From Rhabdobacter roseus (GTDB taxonomy: Bacteria; Bacteroidota; Bacteroidia; Cytophagales; Spirosomataceae), in contig NZ_JACHGF010000001.1 of assembly GCF_014202275.1 (NCBI RefSeq), forward strand, positions 620,001 to 684,000: a DNA stretch of 64,000 bases. The letters run 5' to 3'. The notes under the pieces are model-generated. The model saw only the letters and a program-made list of their open reading frames with translations, was not told the origin of the DNA and did not search any database. Of this stretch, positions 52,247 to 61,474 are shown one piece after another; positions within the stretch are counted from its first letter, which is position 1; every line of letters starts with the position of its first letter. The position numbers and the translations under genes were made by a program.

Positions 52247-52269
52247 GGGTACTTTTCCTAAAAGTACCC
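52247..52269. terminator. Perfect GTAC-motif hairpin between convergent genes
   Basis: GGGTACTTTT (52247-52256), loop CCT, AAAAGTACCC (52260-52269). Two oppositely oriented copies of the iterated motif form a perfect 10-bp stem; the 3' side of either strand provides a T- or A-rich context within the stem. It resembles the terminator use of paired uptake sequences in Neisseria and Haemophilus (analogy). Confidence 0.65.
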
Positions 52270-52305
52270 CCATGCCCACGGCCCCATGCCCTCTGCTCTA
52301 AGTAC

Positions 52306-53106
52306 CTATTTCCCCATCCATTTTTTAAAATCACTCACCTTTTCTCGGCTCACGAGGGCTTCCTTGTCGAGCGGGGGGCGCAGCGTGAGCGCCAGGCGGT
52401 TGCCGAAGTAAGGCTGCATTTGCTCCACGGCCTGATGCGTAACGATAAGGCTGCGGCTCACCCGAAAAAACAGCTCCGGGTCCAGGGCGTCGGCCAGCTC
52501 GTCGAGGGTGTAGTCTACCAGGAATTTTTGGCCCGAGTAGCTCCGGAAAAAGCTGAAGCGCTCGTCGGTAAAGAAGTAGGCAATCTCCGAAACCTCCACC
52601 GAGAGCAGCCGCTGGCCCTGCCGCACCAGGAAGCGCTTGCGGTAGGTTTTGGGTTGCTGCTGGTTTTGCCATGCCCGCAGCACGTTTTCCAGGTTAACGG
52701 GCAGGGTACTTGCGCTGGGCTCGGCCTGGTGGCGGGTGGTGAGGTCGTGGAATTTCTTCAGGCTGCGCTGTAAATCTTCCCGCTGCACGGGCTTGAGCAG
52801 GTAGTCGATGCTGCTTACCTTGAAGGCCTGGAGAGCGTATTCGTCGTACGAAGTCGTAAAAACTACCGTGCTGAATACATCCACGCGTTCAAAGATCTCG
52901 AAGCTCTGGCCGTCGGCCAGCTCAATGTCCATAAAAATCAGGTCGGGCTCGGGCTGGCTACTGGCGCGGTTGGTTTGGAGCCACAGCACCGTTTCGTCAA
53001 TGCTGGCCATACTCCCCAGCACCACGAGGCTGGGCTCTATTTCGTGCAGGAGCTTGGTGAGCTTCCGGACGGCTAGTTCTTCGTCTTCAACAATCAGGAC
53101 GTTCAT
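52306..53106 (-). CDS. LytTR response regulator of a two-kinase operon
   Basis: 266 residues. Receiver (1-125): NVLIVEDEELAVRKLTKLLH, phospho-acceptor Asp in DLIFMDIELADGQSFEIFER, TVVFTTSYDEYALQAFKVSS, LLKPVQ. The C-terminal LytTR domain (about 150-265) has SEIAYFFTDERFSFFRSYSG and FFRVSRSLIVTHQAVEQMQP. Its ATG overlaps the end of the kinase gene at 53103 by 4 bases. It is the only regulator behind two kinases. Confidence 0.95.
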   Translation of the reverse strand: MNVLIVEDEELAVRKLTKLLHEIEPSLVVLGSMASIDETVLWLQTNRASSQPEPDLIFMDIELADGQSFEIFERVDVFSTVVFTTSYDEYALQAFKVSSIDYLLKPVQREDLQRSLKKFHDLTTRHQAEPSASTLPVNLENVLRAWQNQQQPKTYRKRFLVRQGQRLLSVEVSEIAYFFTDERFSFFRSYSGQKFLVDYTLDELADALDPELFFRVSRSLIVTHQAVEQMQPYFGNRLALTLRPPLDKEALVSREKVSDFKKWMGK

Positions 53107-54179
53107 GCGTAATCAGTGTCTTGGGTTAGAAGGGGTAATGTAATGGTAAAGTGCTTGGCGGTTTCTTCAATAAAAAGTTCGTTTCGGGACAGCAGCTCGT
53201 AGCGGGCCTTGATATTGGCCAGCCCTATGTGGTTCGACTCCACGCGGGAGGTTTTGCGCTGGAGGTTGTTGCTGACCCGCAGCTGCCCTTCCGCAGTGGT
53301 AGTAATGGTAATGCAAAGGGGCCTGGTAGCCAGGATCGTATTGTGCTTGACGGCGTTTTCTACCAGCATTTGCAGCGTCAGCGGCGGCAGCTGGTAGTGT
53401 AGGTAGGGGTGATCTACCGCCACCTCCACCCGCAGCCCCGGTCCGTGCCGGGTTTTGAGTAAGTGGTAGTACGACTGAATAAAGGCCAGCTCCACCGACA
53501 GCGGGGTCAGCTCCTGGTCGTTGGTTTGGAGCAGATACCGGTACACCTTAGCCATTTCGTCCACAAAGCGCTCGGCCCGCTGCGGCTCGTCGGCGATGAG
53601 TGACGAAAGCGAGTTGAGGCTATTGAACAAAAAATGCGGACTGATCTGATTTTTTAGGCTCTGGAGCTGGCCTTGCAGGCTGGCTTTTTTGAGCGACTCC
53701 TTGCTGAGTTTACTTTCTTTCCATTTTTCCAGTAAATAAAATACCTCGTAGATCAGCACTAGCCCCACGATGGCCACAACATCAAATAGATAAACCGAGC
53801 ATACCGTGTCGTAGGTAAGCTGGGAACCGAAGAGCTGAAACCGAATAAAAAGCCAGGTATAAACCAGCAGGAACAAACCCGAAAGTACCATGAAAGCCAG
53901 CAGGGTGAGAAAGGCCCGCAGGAGGGTTTGCCGCATGTTGGGCAAAAAGCGACCAATCGCGTCGGCGGCCCAGTCGTGCGTAATGAAGGCTAGGGTAGTC
54001 AAGAGCCACACAAACAAAGTACCCCCCAGGAAGGTTTTCCAGTGCTGGATGTAGGGCGTGCCGATGAGGAAGTAGCTGATCAAAGGCACAAACCAAGGTA
54101 CCAGCAGCGAGTAGGTCCACTGGCTGCGGGGGCTGAGCCGGAGCCAGCGGCGGTAGGGTAGGGAGCGGGGCTTTTTCAT
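53103..54179 (-). CDS. LytS-type sensor histidine kinase, second of two
   Basis: 358 residues. Four transmembrane helices in residues about 20-165 with short loops, so no large extracytoplasmic sensor. The His_kinase domain has LKNQISPHFLFNSLNSLSSL with the phosphorylated His, FVDEMAKVYRYLLQTNDQEL and HATPase box PPLTLQMLVENAVKHNTIL, ending HIGLANIKARYELLSR. It is a clear paralogue of the kinase directly upstream, with a 4-base overlap. Both contain all catalytic motifs. Confidence 0.94.
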   Translation of the reverse strand: MKKPRSLPYRRWLRLSPRSQWTYSLLVPWFVPLISYFLIGTPYIQHWKTFLGGTLFVWLLTTLAFITHDWAADAIGRFLPNMRQTLLRAFLTLLAFMVLSGLFLLVYTWLFIRFQLFGSQLTYDTVCSVYLFDVVAIVGLVLIYEVFYLLEKWKESKLSKESLKKASLQGQLQSLKNQISPHFLFNSLNSLSSLIADEPQRAERFVDEMAKVYRYLLQTNDQELTPLSVELAFIQSYYHLLKTRHGPGLRVEVAVDHPYLHYQLPPLTLQMLVENAVKHNTILATRPLCITITTTAEGQLRVSNNLQRKTSRVESNHIGLANIKARYELLSRNELFIEETAKHFTITLPLLTQDTDYA

Positions 54180-55255
54180 AAAGTACGGATCAACGGCAAC
54201 TCCACGGTAAAGTACTGTTCAGTGGCCTCCACCCGAAGGGGCGCGCCCGTCAGGAGTTGGTAGCGGGCGGTGAGCGTAGCCAGTCCGGCCTGGTTGAGCG
54301 GCACGCGCAGGGAGCGTTTTTGCAAATTATTTCTTACCTGAAGTTGCTCCGCAATGGTGATGCGCACCTCCACGCGCAGCGGCCGGGCGGCTGACACCAC
54401 GTTGTGCTTGATGGCGTTGTCGAGCAGGGTCTGGAGCGTCAGGGCCGGTAGGCGATACGGCCGGGCGGTATCGTTTATATAAAGGCGTAGCTCAAAGCCC
54501 GCCCCGTAGCGGGTTTGTAGCAGATACGCGTACGACTGCACAAAGCGCAGCTCGGCGTCCAAGGTAGTGAGGCCGTCGCTTCTGGTGCGGGTAGGCCCTG
54601 CCTGCAGGAGGTACCGGTACACGTTGGCCATTTCGTCCACAAAGCGCTCGGCCTGCGCCTGGTCGTCGCCGATCAGCACCGAAAGCGAGTTGAGGCTATT
54701 GAAAAGAAAGTGCGGATTGACCTGCTGCTTTACTTCGTCGAGCTGCGACTGCAGATGCTGGTGCTCCAGCTGCTGAAACTCCAGCTGATTGACGCGCCAC
54801 TGCTGAAACGCGTACACACTTTCGCTAACACCCGCCAGGATGATCGTCGCCACCGTGACGCCGACCAAAAGCCAGGTAGCTTGGGTAGCCTGGTAGCGGA
54901 AACCATAAAGCCGCCCGGCGTCAAACGCCAGCATACTGAGCTGGGTATAGGCCAGGCCCAGCGGCACAAAAAACAAAATGTGCAAAAGCACCCGCCGGGG
55001 AGAGTGCTGCGGCTCCGGGAAGCGCCGGACGATCCACCGGCTCAGGGCTTTAAGTACCCGCGTGGCCAGGGCCACCAGCGCCAGCAGGATGAGGGAAGCT
55101 CCAAACCCTACCTGCCAGCTGGCCAGGTAGGTACTTCCCCAAAGAAAGTACCCCCCCAGCGGGACTAGCCACGGCACCACAAACAGGCCCGTTACCCAGT
55201 AAAGGGTATTCCGTCGGAGCTGCTTACGGAGCCAGGTAAAAAAGGGGCGCTTCAT
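54176..55255 (-). CDS. LytS-type sensor histidine kinase, first of two
   Basis: 359 residues from ATG 55253-55255; one TTG codon precedes. Four transmembrane helices (about 15-150), then VKQQVNPHFLFNSLNSLSVL with the conserved His, FVDEMANVYRYLLQAGPTRT, and LPALTLQTLLDNAIKHNVVS, ending QAGLATLTARYQLLTG. It shares layout and many phrases with the next gene, indicating tandem duplication. First gene of the three-gene operon. Divergence from the second kinase is greatest in the membrane part, where the stimuli would be sensed. Confidence 0.94.
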   Translation of the reverse strand: MKRPFFTWLRKQLRRNTLYWVTGLFVVPWLVPLGGYFLWGSTYLASWQVGFGASLILLALVALATRVLKALSRWIVRRFPEPQHSPRRVLLHILFFVPLGLAYTQLSMLAFDAGRLYGFRYQATQATWLLVGVTVATIILAGVSESVYAFQQWRVNQLEFQQLEHQHLQSQLDEVKQQVNPHFLFNSLNSLSVLIGDDQAQAERFVDEMANVYRYLLQAGPTRTRSDGLTTLDAELRFVQSYAYLLQTRYGAGFELRLYINDTARPYRLPALTLQTLLDNAIKHNVVSAARPLRVEVRITIAEQLQVRNNLQKRSLRVPLNQAGLATLTARYQLLTGAPLRVEATEQYFTVELPLIRTL

Positions 55256-55406
55256 CAAGGGGGAGTTTTCACGCCAGCAAAAATAGGGTAGTTTGGTAAT
55301 TCATCCGGGCCAAACCGCCACCAATTGCCGCAACGACTGACTGAAATGCCGGAAAGTACTTTTCAATTGGAAAGTACCTACCGCCCGAAAGGTACCTACT
55401 TGGTTT

Positions 55407-56195
55407 TTATTCGAGCACGGGCTTGCTGGCGAGCGAAGGTAGTGAGGCGGGAGCAGGGGTACTTTCGGGGATGTAGCGCTTGAAGAAGCTCCCGATTTTC
55501 AGGCTGATAACCCCCAGAACGGCCTCTTTGAAAATACCCGGCGACATCTTGGATTCGCCCTTGGTCCGGTCCGTAAAGATGATAGGTACTTCCGTCAGCC
55601 TGAAGCCGTACTTCCAGGTGTCAAATTTCATCTCGATCTGGAAGGCGTAGCCCACAAAGCGGATGCGGTCGAGCTGGAGGGTTTCCAGGACCCGGCGGTG
55701 ATAGCACACAAAACCCGCCGTGGGGTCCATGATGGGCATGCCCGTAATAAAGCGCACGTAGTGGCCCGCAAAGTACGACATCAGTACCCGGCCCATGGGC
55801 CAGTTGACCACGTTGACGCCCTTGATGTACCTCGACCCGATCGCCATGTCGTTTCCTTCTTCCCGACAAGCCAGGTAGAGCCGCACCAGATCCTCGGGGT
55901 TGTGGGAAAAATCGGCGTCCATTTCAAAAATATATTCGTAACCGCGCGCCAGCGCCCACCGGAACCCGTGGATGTAAGCGGTACCCAGGCCCAGCTTGCC
56001 GCGCCGCTCCTGCAGGTACAGGCGGTCCGCAAAAGTACCTTGCAGCTCTTTTACCTTCAGCGCGGTGCCGTCGGGCGAGCCGTCGTCTACGATGAGTACA
56101 TCAAAAGGATGCGGCAGGCTAAGTACCTTCCGGATGATGGCCTCGATGTTTTCAATCTCATTGTAGGTCGGGATGATGACGATGCAGTTGCTCAC
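55407..56195 (-). CDS. Family 2 glycosyltransferase, polyprenol-phosphate mannose synthase-like
   Basis: 262 residues, GTG start at 56193-56195. GT-A fold: IVIIPTYNEIENIEAIIRKV, VLIVDDGSPDGTALKVKELQ (metal-binding Asp), GLGTAYIHGFRWALARGYEY, FEMDADFSHNPEDL (DxD), IGSRYIKG and a C-terminal segment FTDRTKGESKMSPGIFKEAV. It would transfer a sugar from GDP- or UDP-sugar to a polyprenyl phosphate. No C-terminal GtrA-like membrane domain. Single-gene unit. Confidence 0.9.
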   Translation of the reverse strand: MSNCIVIIPTYNEIENIEAIIRKVLSLPHPFDVLIVDDGSPDGTALKVKELQGTFADRLYLQERRGKLGLGTAYIHGFRWALARGYEYIFEMDADFSHNPEDLVRLYLACREEGNDMAIGSRYIKGVNVVNWPMGRVLMSYFAGHYVRFITGMPIMDPTAGFVCYHRRVLETLQLDRIRFVGYAFQIEMKFDTWKYGFRLTEVPIIFTDRTKGESKMSPGIFKEAVLGVISLKIGSFFKRYIPESTPAPASLPSLASKPVLE

Positions 56196-56354
56196 AGCGC
56201 GGTCTTTTTTTGGGTTTACAGCAGGTAAAGTAGTACTTAAAAGGTACTTGCATAGGCTAACAAGCCAGCGCTTAAAACGATTCCCTCCAACACCCGCTCA
56301 GGGGCGATTGAGGGCGCTTTTAAGTTTTTTTAAGAAAAGGGCAGAGTGGATTTT

Positions 56355-56732
56355 TTAGATTTTAATGCTGTTGGTTTTTTCGCGAGCTTCGATTTTAGTC
56401 CTCACTTTTTCGTAAATCCGCGCCATGTACCCAGGGTTTGCGATGTAAAATTCGTAGCTCTGGCGGTAAGCGAGGGTATCTACGTCGTGCTTTTTCCAGA
56501 TCTGCTGCTGGAGCCGGTTGTAAACCATCACCGACGAATCCAGGGAGCTGAGCCGCATCCGGGTCACCCGAGCCTCCGCCACGTGGATGTCGGCCAGCAC
56601 GGCGGCCATTTTATCTTCGGAAAGAATGTGGCGGGGAGGCTTCTCCTCGGCGCTGCATCCGGCCATGAACCAGAGCAGCAGCAACCAAGCCAGGCCCCGC
56701 GGCGGGAAATACGTACTCGGACGCTTCATCAT
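56355..56732 (-). CDS. DUF4296 lipoprotein
   Basis: 125 residues from ATG 56730-56732 (MMKRPSTYF). Lipobox in LLLLWFMAGCS; the mature part is helical (DKMAAVLADIHVAEARVTRM; IWKKHDVDTLAYRQSYEFYI). DUF4296 is a Bacteroidota-specific family without known function. Divergent from the DUF58 gene with about 75 bases between. Confidence 0.85.
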   Translation of the reverse strand: MMKRPSTYFPPRGLAWLLLLWFMAGCSAEEKPPRHILSEDKMAAVLADIHVAEARVTRMRLSSLDSSVMVYNRLQQQIWKKHDVDTLAYRQSYEFYIANPGYMARIYEKVRTKIEAREKTNSIKI

Positions 56733-56744
56733 AAACAAATTACC

Positions 56745-56752
56745 TATCTTTG
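56745..56752 (+). promoter_or_regulatory. Candidate -7 element for the DUF58 gene
   Basis: TATCTTTG at 56745-56752 matches TAnnTTTG exactly; no TTG is found 17-23 bases upstream, so only the -7 half is supported. The leader would be about 50 bases. Confidence 0.4.
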
Positions 56753-56808
56753 TTTTATATGCTCAACGCCACAAAGGTCGTGAATCTTTCGTAGAACCAC
56801 TCTTTTCT

Positions 56809-57690
56809 ATGTTTGAACAATTTTTGACAAAACTTCGAAAGTACGAGATTCGGATGCGCAAGGCGGTCAACAGCGAGCGCCACGGCAACTTCCATTCTGT
56901 TTTTAAGGGCTCGGGGCTGGAATTTGACGACCTCCGGCAGTACCAATATGGCGACGACGTGCGGGCTATCGACTGGAACACCTCCGCCAAGGGGCATGGT
57001 ACCTACGTGAAGATATTCAAGGAAGAAAAGGAGCAGACGGTATTTTTTATGGTGGACGTGAGCGCCTCGCAGGAAGTCGGCGACGCCAGCCGCCTCAAGA
57101 TCGACGCCTCCAAAGAAATATGCGGCGTGCTGACGCTGGCGGCCATCCAGGAAGCCAGCCGCGTGGGACTGCTCTGTTTTTCGGACCAGAAGGAACGTTA
57201 CATCCGGCCTTCCGACGGCATGAAACACGGCTACGGCCTCCTGTCGGAGCTGTTTAAGCTACAGCCCGAGTCGCCCCGAACCAACCTTTCGGAGTCCATT
57301 TTGCTGGCTTTGAACATCCTGAGGCGGCGCAGCCTGGTGTTTCTCATCTCTGATTTTATTGATACCAACTATGAACACAACCTGAAGGCTCTGGCCCGTA
57401 AGCACGACCTGGTGGTGATCCACGTGCACGACCAGCGCGAGACCAACCTGCCGCGCCTGGGTATCTTGCCGGTGTATGACGCCGAGCGGCAAAGCAGGGT
57501 GTGGGTGAATACGTCCTCGCCCCGCTACCGAACCCAAATGCGGGAGCGGTTTGCCAAGCGTCGCCTTGAGCTGGAGCGTCTGTGTCGGCAAAACCGCGCC
57601 AACTACCTCTCGCTGGACGCCCGCGAAGACTACGTACCCGCCCTGATTCGTTTGTTCAGGGTCAGGCGCTACGTCAAAGGGGCCATGTGA
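56809..57690 (+). CDS. DUF58 family protein (Bat-like cluster)
   Basis: 293 residues from ATG 56809; upstream frame is open but unsupported. DUF58 hallmarks: HSVFKGSGLEFDDLRQYQYG and DDVRAIDWNTSAKGHGTYVK, followed by a VWA-like core VFFMVDVSASQEVG (MIDAS DxSxS) and FLISDFIDTN. In Bacteroidota this protein normally sits between a MoxR AAA ATPase and BatD/BatA genes and acts with them in an envelope stress or aerotolerance function. MoxR is not adjacent here. Confidence 0.9.
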   Translation: MFEQFLTKLRKYEIRMRKAVNSERHGNFHSVFKGSGLEFDDLRQYQYGDDVRAIDWNTSAKGHGTYVKIFKEEKEQTVFFMVDVSASQEVGDASRLKIDASKEICGVLTLAAIQEASRVGLLCFSDQKERYIRPSDGMKHGYGLLSELFKLQPESPRTNLSESILLALNILRRRSLVFLISDFIDTNYEHNLKALARKHDLVVIHVHDQRETNLPRLGILPVYDAERQSRVWVNTSSPRYRTQMRERFAKRRLELERLCRQNRANYLSLDAREDYVPALIRLFRVRRYVKGAM

Positions 57691-57742
57691 GCAAGGGCGT
57701 AATGGAGTAAAAATCTGATCGTTCATTTCATTCTGTTTCTTT

Positions 57743-58696
57743 TTGCAATTCGTACCACCACATAGTTATTTAGTAGTTCGGACGACCCGCGCGCCATGGC
57801 GGCGGTGGGGCTTGCTGTTGCTGGGGGTACTTGGTGCGCTTACCAGCCGGGCCCAGCTCGGCCAGCCGCAGGGCCAGTTCCTGACCGATACCGTCGAGGT
57901 AGGAAAGCCGTTTTGGTACGCCCTCAGCTTTCGCCACCGCCCCGACCAGGAAGTATTTTTTCCGGACACTACCTACCATTTTGCTCCCTTTGAGGTCCTG
58001 GAGCAAGACTACTTCCTTACCCGCACCGACTCTAGCGGTAGCCTGGATAGTACCATTTACAAGCTTGTTATCTTTGAAGTAGCGCCCTTGCAGCCCTTTA
58101 CGCTGCCGGTTTTTCTGCTGGCCGAAAACGATTGTACCCAGGTACTTGCCCCCGTTGATACGGTATTTGTTCGGCGGATGGCGGGGGTAGCCGAGGCCGA
58201 TTCGCTGCGTAGGGAGGTGGCCGTACTGCCGCTGCGTCGGCAGTTCAACTATTCTATCTTTTTTGGGGTAGTGGGAGTGCTAGGTACCCTGAGTTTTGGG
58301 ATTTACTGGTTGTTTGGGAGGAGTATCGCCCGGCAGTGGCAGGTATTTTTGCTCCAGCGCCGCCACAGCGATTTCCTCCGTAACTTCAATCGCCTCAACC
58401 GCAGTACGCGGGAAAGCGGCCGGACCTCCGAGGCCGAAAAAGCCGTGATTGTGTGGAAAAAGTACCTGGAACGACTCGAACAAAAGCCTTTTGCCACCTA
58501 CACCACCCGCGAGATCGTAGACAACATCCCCGACGAAGCCCTGGAAAAAGCCTTGCGCGACATCGATGGCATTATATACGGGCAGGGGAAATCAAAAAAC
58601 ATAGAAATGTCGCTACAGGTACTTCGCTCCGTGGCCCTGCGCGCGTACCGGCAGCGGCGGCGGGAAATAACAATGATTGATAAAACGGGCGTATAA
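57743..58696 (+). CDS. BatD-like / aerotolerance-cluster membrane protein
   Basis: 317 residues; the frame begins at a TTG, with no ATG before the hydrophobic leader (RRWGLLLLGVLGALTSRAQ), so the true start is uncertain. The extracytoplasmic part (about 40-165) is beta-rich (VGKPFWYALSFRHRPDQEVF). One transmembrane helix at about 172-192 (YSIFFGVVGVLGTLSFGIYW) precedes a cytoplasmic helical tail with Arg-rich segments. The layout matches the membrane protein found between DUF58 and VWA genes in Bat operons. 52 bases after the DUF58 gene. Confidence 0.7.
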   Translation: MQFVPPHSYLVVRTTRAPWRRWGLLLLGVLGALTSRAQLGQPQGQFLTDTVEVGKPFWYALSFRHRPDQEVFFPDTTYHFAPFEVLEQDYFLTRTDSSGSLDSTIYKLVIFEVAPLQPFTLPVFLLAENDCTQVLAPVDTVFVRRMAGVAEADSLRREVAVLPLRRQFNYSIFFGVVGVLGTLSFGIYWLFGRSIARQWQVFLLQRRHSDFLRNFNRLNRSTRESGRTSEAEKAVIVWKKYLERLEQKPFATYTTREIVDNIPDEALEKALRDIDGIIYGQGKSKNIEMSLQVLRSVALRAYRQRRREITMIDKTGV

Positions 58697-59722
58697 ATGA
58701 TGGAGCCATGGTTTTCGTTACGGTGTTTTGGCTGGGAAACGCTGCGTTCCTACCACTGGGTGTACCCGTACTTTCTGTACGCCCTGCCCGGCGTACTCCT
58801 GCTGTTTTTGCTCCGAGCGGCCTTTCACCGCAGCGCCAAGCAACACCTGGCCCTACCTTACGAAGCCACCCGTACTTCCAACGATTGGCTCACGCGCCTG
58901 CGGTTTGTGCAGCCGGTCAGTGCCGCCCTGGCGCTGTGTCTGATCCTGGTAGCGCTGGCTCGCCCACAGGTAATTACCGAACGCACCGACCGCTACTCGG
59001 AGGGCATCGACATCATGCTGCTGTTGGATATATCTGATTCTATGCTGGAAAAAGACCTGCAGCCCAACCGGCTGGTAGCAGCCCGGCAGGTAGCAAAAGA
59101 CTTTATTCAGGGGCGCATCCAGGATCGCATCGGGCTCATTATTTTTGCCGGCGAGGCGTTTTCGCTTTGTCCGCTCACGACCGATTACCGCCTCCTGGAC
59201 GGGTTTCTGGACGACCTCCGGCCCGAGATGATTCGTACCGCCGGTACGGCTATTGGCAGTGCGCTGGCCGTGACGATCAACCGCATGAGGGACTCTCCCA
59301 GCGACAGCAAGGTGGCGATTCTGATCTCCGATGGGGATAATACGTCGGGCAATCTGGATCCGATCACGGCGGCCCGGCTTGCCAAGGCATTTGGGGTAAA
59401 AATCTACACCATTGCCGTGGGAAATGCCCTCCGGCGGCCTTCAACGACCGACAGCCTGAACGTCTCGCGGGCCCTGGTGGATGAAAGTGAACTACAGGCT
59501 ATTGCGAATGTGGGCGAGGGGAAGTACTTTCTGGCTACCGACAATAACGCTCTGAGCTCCGTTTTTGAGCAAATAAACCAGCTTGAAAAAGTAAAGTACC
59601 GCGATGTACTGTACCGCGAAGTAACCGACTACTACCGCATGTACCTCTACTGGGCAGTCCTTTTCCTGCTGCTGGCCCTGGCTACCAAAAGTACTTTTAT
59701 GTCCAATATTCTGGAAGATTGA
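58697..59722 (+). CDS. batA: BatA-like von Willebrand factor A membrane protein
   Basis: 341 residues. N-terminal helices (about 24-42 and 73-92), then a VWA domain (about 105-305) with the MIDAS motif [26 protein letters not shown] and the Thr region [14 protein letters not shown], and a C-terminal transmembrane helix ([14 protein letters not shown]). This is the BatA topology. BatA/BatB normally occur in tandem followed by TPR proteins; here only one VWA gene occurs and rnhB follows, overlapping by one base. Confidence 0.88.
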   Translation: MMEPWFSLRCFGWETLRSYHWVYPYFLYALPGVLLLFLLRAAFHRSAKQHLALPYEATRTSNDWLTRLRFVQPVSAALALCLILVALARPQVITERTDRYSEGIDIMLLLDISDSMLEKDLQPNRLVAARQVAKDFIQGRIQDRIGLIIFAGEAFSLCPLTTDYRLLDGFLDDLRPEMIRTAGTAIGSALAVTINRMRDSPSDSKVAILISDGDNTSGNLDPITAARLAKAFGVKIYTIAVGNALRRPSTTDSLNVSRALVDESELQAIANVGEGKYFLATDNNALSSVFEQINQLEKVKYRDVLYREVTDYYRMYLYWAVLFLLLALATKSTFMSNILED

Positions 59723-60303
59723 TGTTACGCTCGTACTATAACAAAGAAGTAGTGGAGGCCGGCCTGGACGAAGTAGGACGGGGCTGCCTGGCGGGGCCGG
59801 TTGTGGCGGCAGCGGTGATACTACCTGCCGACTACGAACATCCCTTCTTGACGGATTCGAAGCTATTGACCAAAGAACAACGGGAGGTACTTCGTGACCT
59901 AATCCTGGCCGATGCCTTAGCCTGGGCCGTGGCCGAAGTCTCCAACCAGGAAATAGACCGGATCAATATTTTACAGGCGAGTTTTCTGGCGATGCACCGG
60001 GCCGTAGATCAGCTGGTGGTCCGGCCTGAGCACCTGCTGGTGGACGGCAATCGGTTTGTACCCTACCCGCTGATCCCCCATACCTGCATCGTCAAGGGCG
60101 ACTCCAAGTACCTCTCCATTGCGGCGGCCTCCATTTTGGCCAAGACGCATCGAGACGCCCTCATGGAGCGCCTGGCCGCCGACTACCCCCACTACGGCTG
60201 GGAGCGGAACGTAGGATACCCTACGCCCCACCACCGCCGGGCTATTGATGAATACGGCCTTTGTCCGCACCACCGCCTGAGTTTTCGGTTACGAAAAGGA
60301 TAA
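59722..60303 (+). CDS. rnhB: Ribonuclease HII
   Basis: 193 residues from ATG 59722, overlapping the previous TGA. It removes RNA from RNA-DNA hybrids, notably single ribonucleotides. Acidic residues of the active site: D and E in [20 protein letters not shown], the Asp in LLVDGNRF and the Asp in [20 protein letters not shown] (KGD). The ending [18 protein letters not shown] is typical. Its 3' end overlaps the convergent YagU-like gene by 15 bases. Confidence 0.97.
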   Translation: MLRSYYNKEVVEAGLDEVGRGCLAGPVVAAAVILPADYEHPFLTDSKLLTKEQREVLRDLILADALAWAVAEVSNQEIDRINILQASFLAMHRAVDQLVVRPEHLLVDGNRFVPYPLIPHTCIVKGDSKYLSIAAASILAKTHRDALMERLAADYPHYGWERNVGYPTPHHRRAIDEYGLCPHHRLSFRLRKG

Positions 60304-60789
60304 TGTATCCTGAATATCCCGGTCATCCAGGAGCTCGCGGACCTTCCGCCGCGTGATTTCCACGGCCAGTCCGTACAGAATATGCCCGCTAAATTCGCTG
60401 GATACAAACTTGGCCGGGCGTTGCAGCGGCCAGGGCTCGGCATTGAGCATGGGTAGTACCGAGCCGTGCGTAGCGCCGTAGAGCGCCAGTCCCAGCGGAC
60501 TACCCGCGCCCTTCTGCGCCTGGGGTACTAGCTCGGCTACAGCGCCGTACAGCGCACCAATGCCCGTACCAAAGGCCCAGTGGATAGACTGCTCCACGAT
60601 AGGTTTACTGCTTTCCGGCACCGGCCCTCCTACGGTTTGTTCTTTGACGCGGTCGGCCAGCACGAGGGGCGGGGAGGTGGTATCTTCGGGGCGTGCGGGT
60701 GCAAATTCTTCCCACAGGGTTTTTACGGCAGTACCTACCAGTCCCGCAATGGCACCGGCCAGTAGCCCTTTCCAAACATTTTGAGTCAT
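60289..60789 (-). CDS. DUF1440 (YagU-like) membrane protein
   Basis: 166 residues. [20 protein letters not shown] at the N-terminus, the DUF1440 opening, then a proline-rich loop and further hydrophobic segments ([36 protein letters not shown]), ending in a charged tail. YagU in Escherichia coli has been linked to acid resistance; function here is unknown. Single gene. Confidence 0.75.
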   Translation of the reverse strand: MTQNVWKGLLAGAIAGLVGTAVKTLWEEFAPARPEDTTSPPLVLADRVKEQTVGGPVPESSKPIVEQSIHWAFGTGIGALYGAVAELVPQAQKGAGSPLGLALYGATHGSVLPMLNAEPWPLQRPAKFVSSEFSGHILYGLAVEITRRKVRELLDDRDIQDTLSFS

Positions 60790-60888
60790 CGTCGTAGCGC
60801 TTTATGGAGTTAGAGTAGAAATCGGGGAATTCCCGCTGCGACTCCCTAAAAAAGCGTACCCAAAAGAAGGATCGCCAGAAAGTATTTT

Positions 60889-61404
60889 TTAGGCTCGGGG
60901 CTTTTTGTACAAAGGTACCGTGCTACAGGGCTCACCGAACATCAGGCTTTGGACGAGGGGCCTTAGCAAACGCGAAATTTCAACGTAGGCCGACGTAGGT
61001 ACCGGATGCTTGCTGCATCCTTTCACCACAACCCGCTTCCCTCGGAATTCTTCCAGATCGAGCCGCGCTATGGCTTCAAAGAAGAGCTTGTCTTCCAGGG
61101 TACTTAAGTCGCCAAAAACGACGGTATGTGCGTGGGGCTCCAGCTGAGTAGCCAGCAGCATGTACGCCCAGGTAGGTACTATGGCGTCTTCGCTACACGT
61201 AATGGCCACATTTTTGCCTGTGTACTGCGTCCAATCGTGGGTTTTTAAAAACTCCCGAAAATCCTTTTCCCGCAGGATCAAACCCTGAAAGAGATTGTCT
61301 TTCAAATCGTACACGACGCGCTCTCCGGGGTGGTAGTACGCTTCCAGGTCGAGCGAAAGGAGGCCGCTGCTGGCTACTCGGTTCACAATTTCTTCGGTTT
61401 CCAT
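60889..61404 (-). CDS. DUF2480 family protein
   Basis: 171 residues from ATG 61402-61404 (METEEIVNRVASSGLLSLDL); the open frame upstream lacks support. The family is found mostly in Bacteroidota. Landmarks: LFQGLILREKDFREFLKTHD, AITCSEDAIVPTWAYMLLAT and the cysteine in VVVKGCSKHPVPTSAYVEIS, which resembles the sulphur-handling cysteine of small metal/sulphur proteins. Function unknown. It sits 70 bases downstream of tsaB's stop on the same strand. Confidence 0.85.
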   Translation of the reverse strand: METEEIVNRVASSGLLSLDLEAYYHPGERVVYDLKDNLFQGLILREKDFREFLKTHDWTQYTGKNVAITCSEDAIVPTWAYMLLATQLEPHAHTVVFGDLSTLEDKLFFEAIARLDLEEFRGKRVVVKGCSKHPVPTSAYVEISRLLRPLVQSLMFGEPCSTVPLYKKPRA

Positions 61405-61474
61405 ACTTGTATTTAGGGCTGGGTTACTCGTAAGTACCCAACGCAAGCCAACTCAGAAATGTTCGCGGAGGTAC

